Shown piece after piece: positions 6,848 through 16,010 of a stretch of 64,000 bases of DNA; position 1 is the first letter of the stretch; every line of letters begins with the position of its first letter. Under the pieces are notes generated by a model. It was not told where the DNA came from. It worked only from the letters and a program-made list of their open reading frames with translations, and ran no database searches. The position numbers and the translations under genes are program-made. Source of the DNA: a bacterium D16-76 (GTDB taxonomy: Bacteria; Bacillota; Clostridia; Oscillospirales; Acutalibacteraceae); assembly GCA_009917445.1 (NCBI GenBank), contig QZEE01000006.1, positions 62,001 through 126,000 of the forward strand, given 5' to 3'.

Positions 6848-9127
6848 TTGCCAAAAGGGACAGCGGAAAAAATGCGGAAAAAGGCCATGGGCCTTACGGC
6901 TGTGCTGGTGATCCTGGGCTTTGGGGCCGCTGCGGCCAGCCTGTTCCACTGGCAGATCGTGCGCGGGGAGGAAATGCGCACCGCCGCCATGGACCAAAGC
7001 CTGCGCAGCACGGCCCTGCCCGCCATGCGCGGCACCATATACGACGCCACCGGCACCAAGGTGCTGGCCCAAAGCGCCAGTGTCTGGACAGTAGTCCTGG
7101 AGCCCGCCTTTATCGCTAAGGACGAGGACACCCGGCGGCTGATCTCCTCAGGCCTCGCGCCCATTTTAGAGCTTGACGAAGAAGAGCTCTACCAAAAGAC
7201 CGGCAAGCAAGATTCCTACTATGAGGTCATCAAGCGCAAGGTCGAAACCGAGACCCGGGACGCCGTCAACCAGTTTTTAGTTGACAACCATATCGATTCC
7301 GGCATCCGCCTCATCGACGACTACAAACGCTACTACCCCTACGGCCGGGTGGCCTCCAATATCCTGGGCTTTACCGGCATGGACGGCAACGGCCTGGAGG
7401 GCTTAGAGCTCTACTACGACGACGAGCTCAGCGGCACCCCGGGGCGCATGGTATCCGCCCGCAACGGCTGGAACCTGGATATGCCCTTTGAAAAAGAGCA
7501 GATGGTGCCCGCCGAAAACGGCAACGACCTGGTGCTCACCATAGACGAGACCGTCCAAAGCATCCTGAAAAAATACCTGGCCGAAGGCATCGAGAAATAC
7601 CAGGTGAAAAACGGTGCCGTAGCCATCATGATGGACGTAAAAACCGGCGGCGTCATCGGCCTTTCCACCAGCCCGGACTACGACCCCAACGACCCCTTCA
7701 CCGTTTTGGACGAGCGGATGCTCTTAGAAATAGAGGCCCTGCCAGACGACGAGCAGGACGAAGCCTACAGCGCCGCCCTAAACCGCCAATGGCGCAATAA
7801 AGCCGTAGCCGATACCTACATCCCCGGCTCCGTGTTCAAAATGTGCGTGGGCTCTATGGGCCTGGAGGAAGGCGTCATAGAAGAAGCCAGCCAGTGGACC
7901 TGCACCGGCGGCATGCATTTCGAAGGCATGAAGGATGACATCAGCTGCTGGAAGTCCGGCGGCCACGGCACCACCACCTTCCGGGAGGGCCTGTGCAACT
8001 CCTGCAACCCCTGGTTCATGCACGTAGGCGACCTGCTGGGTGCCCAGACCTTTGCCAAATACCGGGAGGCCTTTGGCTTTACAGAAAAAACCGGCATCGA
8101 CCTGCCCGGTGAATCCTACAGTATCTACCACAGCGTAGACGCCCTGGGCCCGGTAGAGCTGGCCTGCGAGGCCTTCGGCCAAAACTTTACCATCACCCCC
8201 GTGCAGATGATCACCGCCTGCTGCGCCGTAGCCAACGGCGGCTACCTGGTGCGCCCCCACGTGGTGGACCGCATTGTAGACCAAGAGGGCAACATCGTCA
8301 AAACAGCCGACACCACTTACCGCCGCCAGGTCATTTCCGAAAAGACAGCCTCCACCATCACCGATATCCTCCGGCAGAACGCCGAGTCCGGCACAGCGGA
8401 CGGCGGCTACGTGGCCGGTTACCGGGTGTGCGGCAAAACCGGCACCTCAGAAAAAGTCGACAAGCACAACGAAGACCCCACCAAGCACATGGAGTACATA
8501 GCCTCCTACTGCGGCTTTGCCCCGGCAGAAGACCCCCAGTACGCCCTGCTGGTGTTCTTTGACGAACCCGGCGGCGACGACGTAGAGAACAGCGCCTTTA
8601 CCGGCGGCAATAAGGTGGCCGGGCCCATCTTCTCCAAAATCATGGAAGAAGTGCTGCCCTACCTGGGGGTAGACGCCCAGTATACCGAGGAAGAGTACGA
8701 GCAGTTAGACCTGGTATCCCCCTCTGTCACCGGCAAGACCCTGGAAGAAGCCTACGACCTGCTGGAAAGCATGGGCCTTTCCTACAGCATCATCGGCAGC
8801 GAGGAAGAGGGCACCACCATTACCGCCCAAATCCCCGAAAGCGGTGCCAACGTGCCCAAGGGCGGCAAAGTGGTGCTGTATACAGAAGGGTATTCCGAAG
8901 ACAGCACCCTGGTAGAAGTGCCGGACTTTGCCGATTACGACTTGGCAAACGCCAGCTACCTGGCCAACATAAACGGCCTGCAAATCAGTGTAAAGGGCGC
9001 CTCCGATTCCACCGTAAGCCTGCAAAGCATTGACCCAGGCACCAAGGTAAAGCTGGGCACCGTCATTACCTTAACCTTTGCCGACGGCACCATCACAGAC
9101 GGCCACTCCGTAGAATTAAACGAATAG
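6848..9127 (+). CDS. spoVD: Septal/sporulation penicillin-binding protein (FtsI/SpoVD) with PASTA domains
   Basis: A class B penicillin-binding protein of 759 residues that cross-links peptidoglycan at the septum or in the spore cortex. One N-terminal membrane anchor lies near residues 14-32, then a dimerisation domain, then the transpeptidase with nucleophile Ser328 in SVFK, an SCN motif near residue 380 and K530-T-G. Two PASTA repeats occupy about 615-750 (PSVTGKTLEEAYDLLESMG and VEVPDFADYDLANASYL). PASTA repeats and the dcw position fit SpoVD or PBP2b; without a second paralogue in view the two roles cannot be separated. The TTG at 6848 has a GGTGAGGG ribosome site; an ATG at 6872 is the alternative. 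Confidence 0.92.
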   Translation: MPKGTAEKMRKKAMGLTAVLVILGFGAAAASLFHWQIVRGEEMRTAAMDQSLRSTALPAMRGTIYDATGTKVLAQSASVWTVVLEPAFIAKDEDTRRLISSGLAPILELDEEELYQKTGKQDSYYEVIKRKVETETRDAVNQFLVDNHIDSGIRLIDDYKRYYPYGRVASNILGFTGMDGNGLEGLELYYDDELSGTPGRMVSARNGWNLDMPFEKEQMVPAENGNDLVLTIDETVQSILKKYLAEGIEKYQVKNGAVAIMMDVKTGGVIGLSTSPDYDPNDPFTVLDERMLLEIEALPDDEQDEAYSAALNRQWRNKAVADTYIPGSVFKMCVGSMGLEEGVIEEASQWTCTGGMHFEGMKDDISCWKSGGHGTTTFREGLCNSCNPWFMHVGDLLGAQTFAKYREAFGFTEKTGIDLPGESYSIYHSVDALGPVELACEAFGQNFTITPVQMITACCAVANGGYLVRPHVVDRIVDQEGNIVKTADTTYRRQVISEKTASTITDILRQNAESGTADGGYVAGYRVCGKTGTSEKVDKHNEDPTKHMEYIASYCGFAPAEDPQYALLVFFDEPGGDDVENSAFTGGNKVAGPIFSKIMEEVLPYLGVDAQYTEEEYEQLDLVSPSVTGKTLEEAYDLLESMGLSYSIIGSEEEGTTITAQIPESGANVPKGGKVVLYTEGYSEDSTLVEVPDFADYDLANASYLANINGLQISVKGASDSTVSLQSIDPGTKVKLGTVITLTFADGTITDGHSVELNE

Positions 9128-9183
9128 CATATCCCGTGAGGAAGGAAAAAGAGAAGCAAAAACGAGGGAAGGCAGGATAAAAT

Positions 9184-10185
9184 ATGAACAGTATGATCTA
9201 TCTTATAGCCGCCGCGGCAGGCTTTGGCGTAACAGCCCTATTAGGCCGGTGGCTCATACCCTTTCTGCATAAGCTGCGTTTTGGGCAGACCATCCGGGAA
9301 ATAGGCCCCAGCTGGCACAAAAACAAGCAGGGCACCCCCACCATGGGCGGGCTCCTGTTCATCATCGGCATCACTGTGGCCATGGGGGTATGCGTCCCTT
9401 TGGGCCGCAGCGCCGGCCTCTTTGATACATCCCTTACCCAAGTGCGCGTCTTTGGCGGGCTGCTCATGGCCCTGGCCTATGGGGCCATCGGGTTTATGGA
9501 TGACTACATCGGCATAGTCAAAAAGCGCAACCTGGGCCTCACCGAGCTCCAAAAGCTGGTGCTGCAATTCGCCGTAGCCGCCGCCTACCTTGCCTCCCTG
9601 GCCCTGGCTGGCGACGACACCGCCACCGCCATCCCCTTCCTGGGCAAAATAGACCTGGGCCCCGGCTACTATATCCTGGCGGCTGTCCTGCTGGTCGGGC
9701 TGACAAACGCCGTCAATTTTACCGACGGAATCGATGGCCTGAACACCACCGTCACCTTCTTCGCCTTTTTAAGCATGGCCCTGTGCGCCGGCATGCTCTC
9801 CATGACCGGCCTCTCCGCCCTGGGCATTGCTTCAGCCTCCGCCTGCATCGGCTTCCTTGTATGGAACTTCCACCCCGCCAAGGTCTTCATGGGCGACACC
9901 GGCTCCCTGTTTTTAGGCGGCATGGTGGGGGCCCTGGCCTTTGGCCTGGATATGCCCATCCTGCTTTTGCCCATTGGCCTGGTCTATTGGGCAGAGATTC
10001 TGTCCGTAGTACTGCAGGTCTCCTACTTCAAAGCCACCCACGGCAAGCGCCTGTTTAAAATGTCGCCCATCCACCACCACTTCGAAATGAGCGGCTGGTC
10101 CGAGGTAAAAATCTGCGGCGTCTTTGGTTTCGTCTCTCTTTTAGGCGGGGCTATGGCGTTCTGCTGTGTGCTTTGGGGCGTATGA
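9184..10185 (+). CDS. mraY: Phospho-N-acetylmuramoyl-pentapeptide-transferase
   Basis: MraY makes lipid I by moving phospho-MurNAc-pentapeptide from UDP onto undecaprenyl phosphate at the inner face of the membrane. The 333-residue protein is polytopic with about ten helices and shows the catalytic signatures FMDDYIG near residue 102, NFTDGIDGLN near 178, VFMGDTGSL near 235 and the C-terminal PIHHHFEMSGW. Unlike most bacteria, murE and murF do not precede it and murD does not follow it; ftsW is the next gene after 115 bases. Confidence 0.97.
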   Translation: MNSMIYLIAAAAGFGVTALLGRWLIPFLHKLRFGQTIREIGPSWHKNKQGTPTMGGLLFIIGITVAMGVCVPLGRSAGLFDTSLTQVRVFGGLLMALAYGAIGFMDDYIGIVKKRNLGLTELQKLVLQFAVAAAYLASLALAGDDTATAIPFLGKIDLGPGYYILAAVLLVGLTNAVNFTDGIDGLNTTVTFFAFLSMALCAGMLSMTGLSALGIASASACIGFLVWNFHPAKVFMGDTGSLFLGGMVGALAFGLDMPILLLPIGLVYWAEILSVVLQVSYFKATHGKRLFKMSPIHHHFEMSGWSEVKICGVFGFVSLLGGAMAFCCVLWGV

Positions 10186-10300
10186 TTTTCGCCCGCCCCA
10201 AGGTTTTTGTAAGTTTTTTCTTCATGAACCGGCCCCATCTGGGTAAAATACCAGGTATAGGGCTGAAAAATTAAAACCCACAGGGAAAGGAGGGAGGCCC

Positions 10301-11572
10301 ATGGCCGCACAAGGCAGGACAGCCCGGGGCCTGCGCCGCATCCCCCAAACCGCCCCGTCTTCCGGCAGCGGGCGGCAAAGGCGCGAAACCCCGGAGAACA
10401 AACCCCGCCAGCGCCGCACACGGCAGAAATTCCAGATATTCTCCTTAGGCCAGGGGCTGGATATGCCCCTGTTCGTTTTCATCATGGTGCTGCTGGCCGT
10501 AGGGCTTGTCATGCTCTTCTCCGCCAGCTATGCTGACAGCTACTACCGCCAAGGGGACAGCTACTACTATATCAGCCGCCAAGGCCTCTTTGCCCTGGCA
10601 GGCGTAGTGGCCATGCTGTTCATCTCCACCTTTGACTACCACCACTTCCACAAGCTGGTCATGCCCATAGCGGCCGTTACGCTTGTCATGCTGCTGGCCG
10701 TGGTGATTTTCGGCCGCCTGCTGCATATGGAAAAGATAGCCCCCTCTGAAGGCGTGGCGGTGCGGTGGCTGAATATCGCGGGCATCCAGTTCCAACCCTC
10801 CGAGCTGGCGAAATTTGCCATTATCCTCATTTTCGCCCACATGATCTCCATAAACGCCGCCCAAATGCATACCTTCCGCTACGGTGTGCTGCCCTTTTTA
10901 GGGGTGCTGGGCCTTTTCGGCCTGTTGATTTTCCTGGAGCACCACATGTCCGGCACCCTCATCATCCTGCTTATCGGCGGCGCCATGATGTTCGTAGGGG
11001 GCACCCGGCCCCGGTGGTTCATCCTGGGCATCAGCGTGCTGGCCGCGGGGCTCATTGCCTACCTGGTCTTTGGCGGCGGCTACCAGACCGGCCGCGTTAT
11101 CGGCTGGCTGGACCCCTTCAACGCCCCCGAAGGCGTAGACACCTACCAAACGCGCCAGTCCCTATACGCCATCGGCTCCGGCGGCTTTTTAGGCCTGGGC
11201 CTGGGCCAGTCCCGGCAAAAGTACCTGTACCTGCCCGCCCCCCAAAACGATTTCATTTTCGCGATCATCTGTGAAGAGCTGGGCATGGTAGGGGCCCTAG
11301 CCATCATGGTGCTCTTTGGCATGCTCATCTGGCGCGGCATGTACGTCTCCCTAAAAGCTAAAGACCGCTTCGGTATGCTGCTGGGGCTGGGCATCACCTT
11401 TCAGGTAGGCATACAAGCGGTGCTGAATATCTGCGTGGTCACCAACACCATCCCCAATACCGGCATCAGCCTGCCGTTTTTCAGCTCCGGCGGCACGGCG
11501 CTGCTTATGCTGCTGGGCGAAATGGGCATACTGCTGAACATTTCCCGCAGCGCCAACGTAGAAAAGACATAA
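10301..11572 (+). CDS. ftsW: Peptidoglycan polymerase FtsW (SEDS family)
   Basis: A SEDS-family glycosyltransferase that polymerises lipid II at the division site with its partner class B PBP. The 423-residue protein starts with about 60 basic cytoplasmic residues rich in Arg/Gln/Pro, longer than usual, followed by ten membrane helices. Family hallmarks include the loop GWLDPFNAPEG with the catalytic-region Asp, GSGGFLGLGLGQSRQKYLYLPAPQNDF, and NTGISLPFFSSGG near the C-terminus. The ATG at 10301 has an AAAGGAGGGAGG ribosome site. The dcw position supports FtsW rather than RodA or SpoVE, and rodA is found elsewhere at 47.6 kb. Confidence 0.93.
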   Translation: MAAQGRTARGLRRIPQTAPSSGSGRQRRETPENKPRQRRTRQKFQIFSLGQGLDMPLFVFIMVLLAVGLVMLFSASYADSYYRQGDSYYYISRQGLFALAGVVAMLFISTFDYHHFHKLVMPIAAVTLVMLLAVVIFGRLLHMEKIAPSEGVAVRWLNIAGIQFQPSELAKFAIILIFAHMISINAAQMHTFRYGVLPFLGVLGLFGLLIFLEHHMSGTLIILLIGGAMMFVGGTRPRWFILGISVLAAGLIAYLVFGGGYQTGRVIGWLDPFNAPEGVDTYQTRQSLYAIGSGGFLGLGLGQSRQKYLYLPAPQNDFIFAIICEELGMVGALAIMVLFGMLIWRGMYVSLKAKDRFGMLLGLGITFQVGIQAVLNICVVTNTIPNTGISLPFFSSGGTALLMLLGEMGILLNISRSANVEKT

Positions 11573-11601
11573 AGGCCTTTTCAGGCCGCCCATGCAAGTG
11601 C

Positions 11602-11642
11602 GCACCGGGCGCGGGGGAGAAGGCTGCCCTCGTACCCGGTGC
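11602..11642 (+). other. Hairpin between ftsW and murG
   Basis: Outer arms GCACCGGG (11602-11609) and CCCGGTGC (11635-11642) are perfectly complementary and enclose a G-rich then C-rich interior that can pair further. A T-rich stretch (TATTTTT) follows ten bases later. It could act as a partial terminator before the murG promoter. Confidence 0.45.
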
Positions 11643-11669
11643 CTTTGCCGTATTTTTCTCTGGCAGGTA

Positions 11670-11698
11670 TTGATTACAGCCCCTATATCCCTTACAAT
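11670..11698 (+). promoter_or_regulatory. Candidate promoter for murG
   Basis: TTGATT (11670-11675), 17-base spacer, TACAAT (11693-11698). It would give murG and following genes a second transcription start inside the cluster. Confidence 0.6.
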
Positions 11699-11750
11699 AA
11701 GACTAGCAGCCAACAGGCCGCTACCACACTATGGAAAGGATCGAGCAGAC

Positions 11751-12884
11751 ATGAAAGTGTTGTTTACAGGCGGCGGCACAGCGGGCCATATCAACCCCGC
11801 CCTGGCCGTAGCCGGTTATTTGCGGAAAAAGGAACCAGACACCGAAATCCTATACGTAGGCAACCGGGGCGGCATGGAGGAACGCCTGGTAGCCAAAGCC
11901 GGCTACCCCATGCGCACCATCACCATTTCCGGCTTCCAGCGCCGGCTTACCCCCAAAAACCTTATGCGCAACGCCCAAACCGTGGTACGCATGTTCACCG
12001 CCAGCAGCGAAGCCCACCATATCATCAAAGACTTTGCCCCCGACGTATGCGTAGGCACCGGCGGCTACGTAAGCGGCCCGGTCATCCGGGAGGCCGCCCG
12101 CCTGGGCATCCCCTGCGTCATCCACGAGTCCAACGCCTACCCCGGCGTAACCACCCGCATGCTGGCAAAATCCGTGCAGGCCGTCATGCTGGCCGTGCCC
12201 GACGCCAAGAACTATTTTGACCACTCCGTCAACTGCATCGTCACCGGCAACCCCGTCCGGGGCGAGGTTCTCTCTGCCCAGCGGGAGGAATCCCGCAAGG
12301 CCCTGGGGCTGGACGAACGCCCCCTGGTGCTGTCCTTTGGCGGCAGCTTAGGGGCCTCGGCCCTCAACCGCGCGGCAGCTTATATGCTGGCCCAAAGCGC
12401 CAAAAAAGGGGAGGTCCAGCACATCCACGGCTACGGCACCCACGATGAAAACTTCCTGGAAGAGCTGGCCAGCCTGGGCTTTGACCCCGCCCAAAACCCC
12501 CAAATCCGTCTCTTAGAGTATATCGACAACATGCCCCAGTGCCTTTCCGCCGCCGACCTGGTAATCGGCCGCGCCGGCGCCATGACCCTAACAGAGATCG
12601 AGGCCAAAGCCAAAGCTTCCATCCTCATCCCCTCCCCCAATGTAGCGGAAAACCACCAATACCACAACGCCATGGCCCTGGTGCGCCGTGGCGCAGCGGA
12701 GATTATAGAAGAAAAAGACCTGGCAGGGGAGGCCCTCTGGGCCAAAGTAGAAGAAATCCTCTCCGACCCCCAGCGCCTGCGGTCCCTGGGCGAAAACGCC
12801 GGCAAATTGGAGATCACAGACGCCAGCGAGCGCATTTACCGCACTATCAAAGCGGCCAGCGCCGGGGGCCGGGGCAAAAAGTAG
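11751..12884 (+). CDS. murG: UDP-N-acetylglucosamine-lipid I GlcNAc transferase MurG
   Basis: MurG adds GlcNAc to lipid I, giving lipid II, at the cytoplasmic membrane face. The 377-residue GT28 protein has the glycine-rich loop FTGGGTAGHINPALAVA at the N-terminus, a second one SFGGSLGASALN near residue 190, and the UDP-GlcNAc-binding region GRAGAMTLTEIEA near 285. The open frame extends 53 codons upstream, but the ATG at 11751 is chosen because the N-terminus then starts MKVLFTGGG as in homologues and an AAAGGA site is nearby. Confidence 0.96.
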   Translation: MKVLFTGGGTAGHINPALAVAGYLRKKEPDTEILYVGNRGGMEERLVAKAGYPMRTITISGFQRRLTPKNLMRNAQTVVRMFTASSEAHHIIKDFAPDVCVGTGGYVSGPVIREAARLGIPCVIHESNAYPGVTTRMLAKSVQAVMLAVPDAKNYFDHSVNCIVTGNPVRGEVLSAQREESRKALGLDERPLVLSFGGSLGASALNRAAAYMLAQSAKKGEVQHIHGYGTHDENFLEELASLGFDPAQNPQIRLLEYIDNMPQCLSAADLVIGRAGAMTLTEIEAKAKASILIPSPNVAENHQYHNAMALVRRGAAEIIEEKDLAGEALWAKVEEILSDPQRLRSLGENAGKLEITDASERIYRTIKAASAGGRGKK

Positions 12885-12892
12885 GCGGCCTT

Positions 12893-13265
12893 ATGGAGAA
12901 AATAACCCTCTGCGGGGACGATTGTTACAGCTGCCCCCGCTACAACGCCCACACCCGCCAAGAGCAGGAGCGCGTGGCAGAGCTGTGGTACCGCACCGGC
13001 ATGCGGGACAGCATCCCCCCCCGAGGAAATGGCCTGTACCGGCTGTTCCTCCCACAAATCCTGTACATACGGCCTGGTAGACTGCACCCGGGCCCACGGC
13101 GTAGAAAAATGTAGCCAGTGCGCCTCCTTCCCCTGTGAAAAGCTGCGGGCCATACTGGAAAAATCAGCCAAAATCCAAGAAATATGCCGGGCCGTGTGCA
13201 CCCCAAAGGAATACGCCGCCCTGGAAAAGTCTTTCTTCCACAAAGAAGAGAACTTAAAAAAATAA
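12893..13265 (+). pseudogene. DUF3795-type Cys-rich protein, broken by a frameshift
   Basis: Two frames together encode one protein of about 124 residues. The first, from ATG 12893, begins MEKITLCGDDCYSCPRY; the second continues MACTGCSSHKSCTYGLVDC and CSQCASFPCEKL to the TAA at 13263-13265. This Cys-rich layout matches DUF3795 proteins, small putative metal-binding proteins of unknown function. The frames meet at a run of eight C at 13015-13022; seven C would restore one uninterrupted reading frame (…DSIPPEEMACTGC…). The gene sits 8 bases after murG. It may be a real frameshift, a phase-variable tract or a sequencing error. Confidence 0.75.
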
Positions 13266-13345
13266 GCTGCCGCCACACCCCAGCAATCACCGATTTGGGA
13301 ACCTTTCATAAGATAGCGTATGCTAACTTAATCGAGGTGTTCCCT

Positions 13346-14593
13346 ATGATCATTATTGACGGCCCCGCCGAGCTCTGCGGGGAAATCGGCATCCAAGGGG
13401 CCAAAAACAGCACCCTGCCGCTTTTGGCGGCGGCCCTGCTGTGCAAAGGCCAAAGCGTGCTGCACAACTGCCCAGACCTAACGGACGTAGAAACCGCCGT
13501 GCGCATCCTAGAGCACCTGGGCTGCCGCTGTACCCGTGACGGCTCGGACCTGACCGTAGAAAACGCCATGACCGGCTGCGAAGTCCCCCAAGAGCTGATG
13601 CGGGAAATGCGTTCCTCCATCGTGTTCCTGGGGGCTATCGTCTCCCGCTGCGGCCAAGCAAAGCTCTGCTTCCCAGGTGGCTGCGAGCTGGGCCCCCGTC
13701 CCATCGACCTGCACATCTCCTCCCTGCAAAAGCTGGGCGTCGAAATCGAGGAGTCCGGCGGGTGCCTGTACTGCCAGGCGCCCAAGGGCATCCAAGGGGC
13801 TTATGTGTCGCTTTCCTTTCCCAGCGTAGGCGCCACCGAAAACCTGATGCTGGCCGCGGTATGCTCAAAAGGCACCACCATTATCGCCAACGCCGCCCGC
13901 GAGCCGGAAATCGCCGACCTTGCCGCCTACTTAAACCGCTGTGGCGGCCGCATCTACGGGGCAGGGGAGAGCTGCGTCATCATCGACGGCGTCAAAGAGC
14001 TTTTCGGCACTGAGCACCGTGTCATGCCCGACCGCATCGTTTCCGCCACCTACATGGCGGCAGCCGCCGTCACCGGCGGCAGCGTGACCCTGCGGGGGGT
14101 AGACAACGCCCACATCCTGCCCATGCTGTCCCCCTTTGAGGAGTCCGGCTGCGAGGTGAGGCAAATGGGCGGCAGCCTGAACATCATGGCCCCCCGCCGC
14201 CTTATGCCCGTAAAACATATCCGCACCATGCCCTACCCCGGCTTCCCCACAGACGCCCAGCCAGTGGTCATGAGCATGGCGGCAGTGGGCAGCGGCACCA
14301 GCGTTTTTGTAGAAAACATATTCGAAAACCGCTACCGCCACGCCGAGGGCCTGCAGCGCCTGGGGGCCAAAATCAAGGTAGAGGGCAAGGTCGCCATAGT
14401 CGAGGGCGTAGACCGCCTAACGGGCGCCCCTGTGGAAGCCTGGGACCTGCGCGGCGGCGCGGCCCTGGTAGTGGCCGGCCTGGCAGCCCAAGGCCGCACA
14501 GAGATCGAAGGGGTCGAGTTCATACACCGCGGCTATGAAGACATTGCCGGAAACCTGGCCAGCCTGGGCGCGCGCATCCGCGAAACCCGATAA
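13346..14593 (+). CDS. murA: UDP-N-acetylglucosamine 1-carboxyvinyltransferase
   Basis: MurA transfers enolpyruvate from PEP to UDP-GlcNAc, the first committed step of peptidoglycan synthesis and the target of fosfomycin. The 415-residue protein has the EPSP-synthase-like fold, opens with GPAELCGEIGIQGAKNSTLPLLAAA and carries the reactive Cys113 in PGGCELGPRP (Cys115 in E. coli), so fosfomycin sensitivity is expected. The open frame continues upstream into the DUF3795 gene, but the ATG at 13346 gives the canonical start with a GAGGTG site. A weak promoter-like pair TTGGGA (13295) and TATGCT (13319) precedes it. Confidence 0.95.
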   Translation: MIIIDGPAELCGEIGIQGAKNSTLPLLAAALLCKGQSVLHNCPDLTDVETAVRILEHLGCRCTRDGSDLTVENAMTGCEVPQELMREMRSSIVFLGAIVSRCGQAKLCFPGGCELGPRPIDLHISSLQKLGVEIEESGGCLYCQAPKGIQGAYVSLSFPSVGATENLMLAAVCSKGTTIIANAAREPEIADLAAYLNRCGGRIYGAGESCVIIDGVKELFGTEHRVMPDRIVSATYMAAAAVTGGSVTLRGVDNAHILPMLSPFEESGCEVRQMGGSLNIMAPRRLMPVKHIRTMPYPGFPTDAQPVVMSMAAVGSGTSVFVENIFENRYRHAEGLQRLGAKIKVEGKVAIVEGVDRLTGAPVEAWDLRGGAALVVAGLAAQGRTEIEGVEFIHRGYEDIAGNLASLGARIRETR

Positions 14594-14685
14594 GCGCTGG
14601 CAAACATCCACCCCAGCAAAATACAGCCTAAAGGGTTCCCCACCCCCAAGGCCCCAGAAGTCAAAAAGAAAGGAGGCGGCTTGCC

Positions 14686-15924
14686 ATGGCAAAACCCAGG
14701 CCCCCAGCCAGAGGCGTATGGGACGAAGAAGGCTTTGTAGATATCAGCTCCCATTCAACCGGCGAGCCGCCCCAGCGGGCCCGCCCCCTAAAAGGGCCAT
14801 CTCCCAAGCCCCGCCCCCAGCCCCAGCAGCGGCCTGCCCCTGCCAAAAGGCCCCGCCCCGCCCCCAGCCGGCCCGATGGACGCAAACCCCCGCCGCCCCC
14901 CGGCCGCCCCAAGCGCCCCACCAGGCCTAACCAGCCAAGGCCGCAACCCGGCCAGCGAAACAGCCGCCCGCCCCGCCCAGGGGAAAAGCCCAAACGCCCG
15001 CCCCAGCCCCGTAAGCGCAGGCCCCCCATGAAAAAGGGCCTGCGCCGCCTGCTGATGCTGGGTACACTCCTGGCCATGCTGGCCGTCACCTGCCTGCTGG
15101 CCATCTCCCTACTCTTCAAAATATCCGAAATCACCGTAACCGGCGACCTGGTCTACCAAACCCAAGATATCCTAAACCTATGCGATTACCAAATCGGCGA
15201 TAACCTCTTTTTTGTCACCACCGCCGACCGCGTAAAAAAATTAAAATCCCAGCTGCCCTATATCGCAGATGTAGACATACGCCGCCACATCCCCGGCACC
15301 CTAGAGATCCACATTACCGGCACCCAAATCGCCTGCAGCATCTATACAGAAGGCCAGTGGCTCTACGTAAGCGGGGAAGGGAAGATCCTGGAAATCCAAG
15401 CCGACCCCCGGGAAGGCGTCATGCGCATCGAAGGCCTTTCCCCCAAAAACCCCCAAGTGGGGGCCCGTGTGCAACTGGAAGACAAAGGCATAGAAGAAGC
15501 CTATTCCCAGATCCTGGCCAAAATCGTCGAGCTAGGGGCCTGGGGCGAGTTCACCCGTCTGGACATCACCGACCCCTACAACATCACCCTATGGTACCAA
15601 GACCGGGTCGAGTGCAAGCTGGGCAACGGGGCCGAGCTGGACTATAAAGTGCAATTCGGCTACAAGCTCCTGCGGGAAGGCCACATCGGCCCAGAAGAAA
15701 CCGGCGTCCTGGATCTTTCCTACGCCGACGTGCGCCGGGCCGGCTTCACCTCCCAGGCCGTAGACCCTTCAAGCCCATCCTTCAAACCATCCGAAGAAGA
15801 CGGCACCGGCGTCTCCTACCTGGAATGGGACGACGATACCGAGCTCCAAGAAGACGAAGAAACGGACAGTGAAGAACCCCAAGGCCGCGCAAACGATATC
15901 CCCGACACCCCCATAGGCGGATAA
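14686..15924 (+). CDS. ftsQ: Cell division protein FtsQ/DivIB
   Basis: A bitopic divisome protein of 412 residues, long for FtsQ (typically 250-280). Residues about 25-110 are an extreme Pro/Arg/Lys-rich cytoplasmic tail, followed by a membrane helix at roughly 120-140 (LLMLGTLLAMLAVTCLLAISLL), a POTRA domain (FKISEITVTGDLVYQTQDIL) and an FtsQ beta domain (ADVDIRRHIPGTLEIHIT). The last 45 residues are acidic. It closes the cluster where ftsQ normally stands, but ftsA and ftsZ do not follow. The ATG at 14686 has an AAAGGAGG site. Confidence 0.9.
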   Translation: MAKPRPPARGVWDEEGFVDISSHSTGEPPQRARPLKGPSPKPRPQPQQRPAPAKRPRPAPSRPDGRKPPPPPGRPKRPTRPNQPRPQPGQRNSRPPRPGEKPKRPPQPRKRRPPMKKGLRRLLMLGTLLAMLAVTCLLAISLLFKISEITVTGDLVYQTQDILNLCDYQIGDNLFFVTTADRVKKLKSQLPYIADVDIRRHIPGTLEIHITGTQIACSIYTEGQWLYVSGEGKILEIQADPREGVMRIEGLSPKNPQVGARVQLEDKGIEEAYSQILAKIVELGAWGEFTRLDITDPYNITLWYQDRVECKLGNGAELDYKVQFGYKLLREGHIGPEETGVLDLSYADVRRAGFTSQAVDPSSPSFKPSEEDGTGVSYLEWDDDTELQEDEETDSEEPQGRANDIPDTPIGG

Positions 15925-15942
15925 AAAGGGGAGAGGGGGAAG

Positions 15943-16010
15943 GTTTTTGGGGGTCCAGGGGGGATTTTTCCAAAAAAAATCCCCCCTGGCCGCCAGAGGC
16001 GGTCTTGACT
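15943..16010. repeat. GC-rich intergenic repeat with 15-bp hairpin
   Basis: A perfect 15-bp stem (15955-15969 with 15975-15989, CCAGGGGGGATTTTT on the left) with a five-base loop lies just after ftsQ and is followed by a second small hairpin CCGCC/GGCGG. The core GGGGTCCAGGGG…CCCCTGGC and the following GGTCTTG also occur, on the opposite strand, in the 32.1-32.35 kb gap, so this is a member of a repeat family. It may also terminate ftsQ transcription, although no T-run follows. The -35 box of the ileS leader sits on its edge. Confidence 0.6.
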
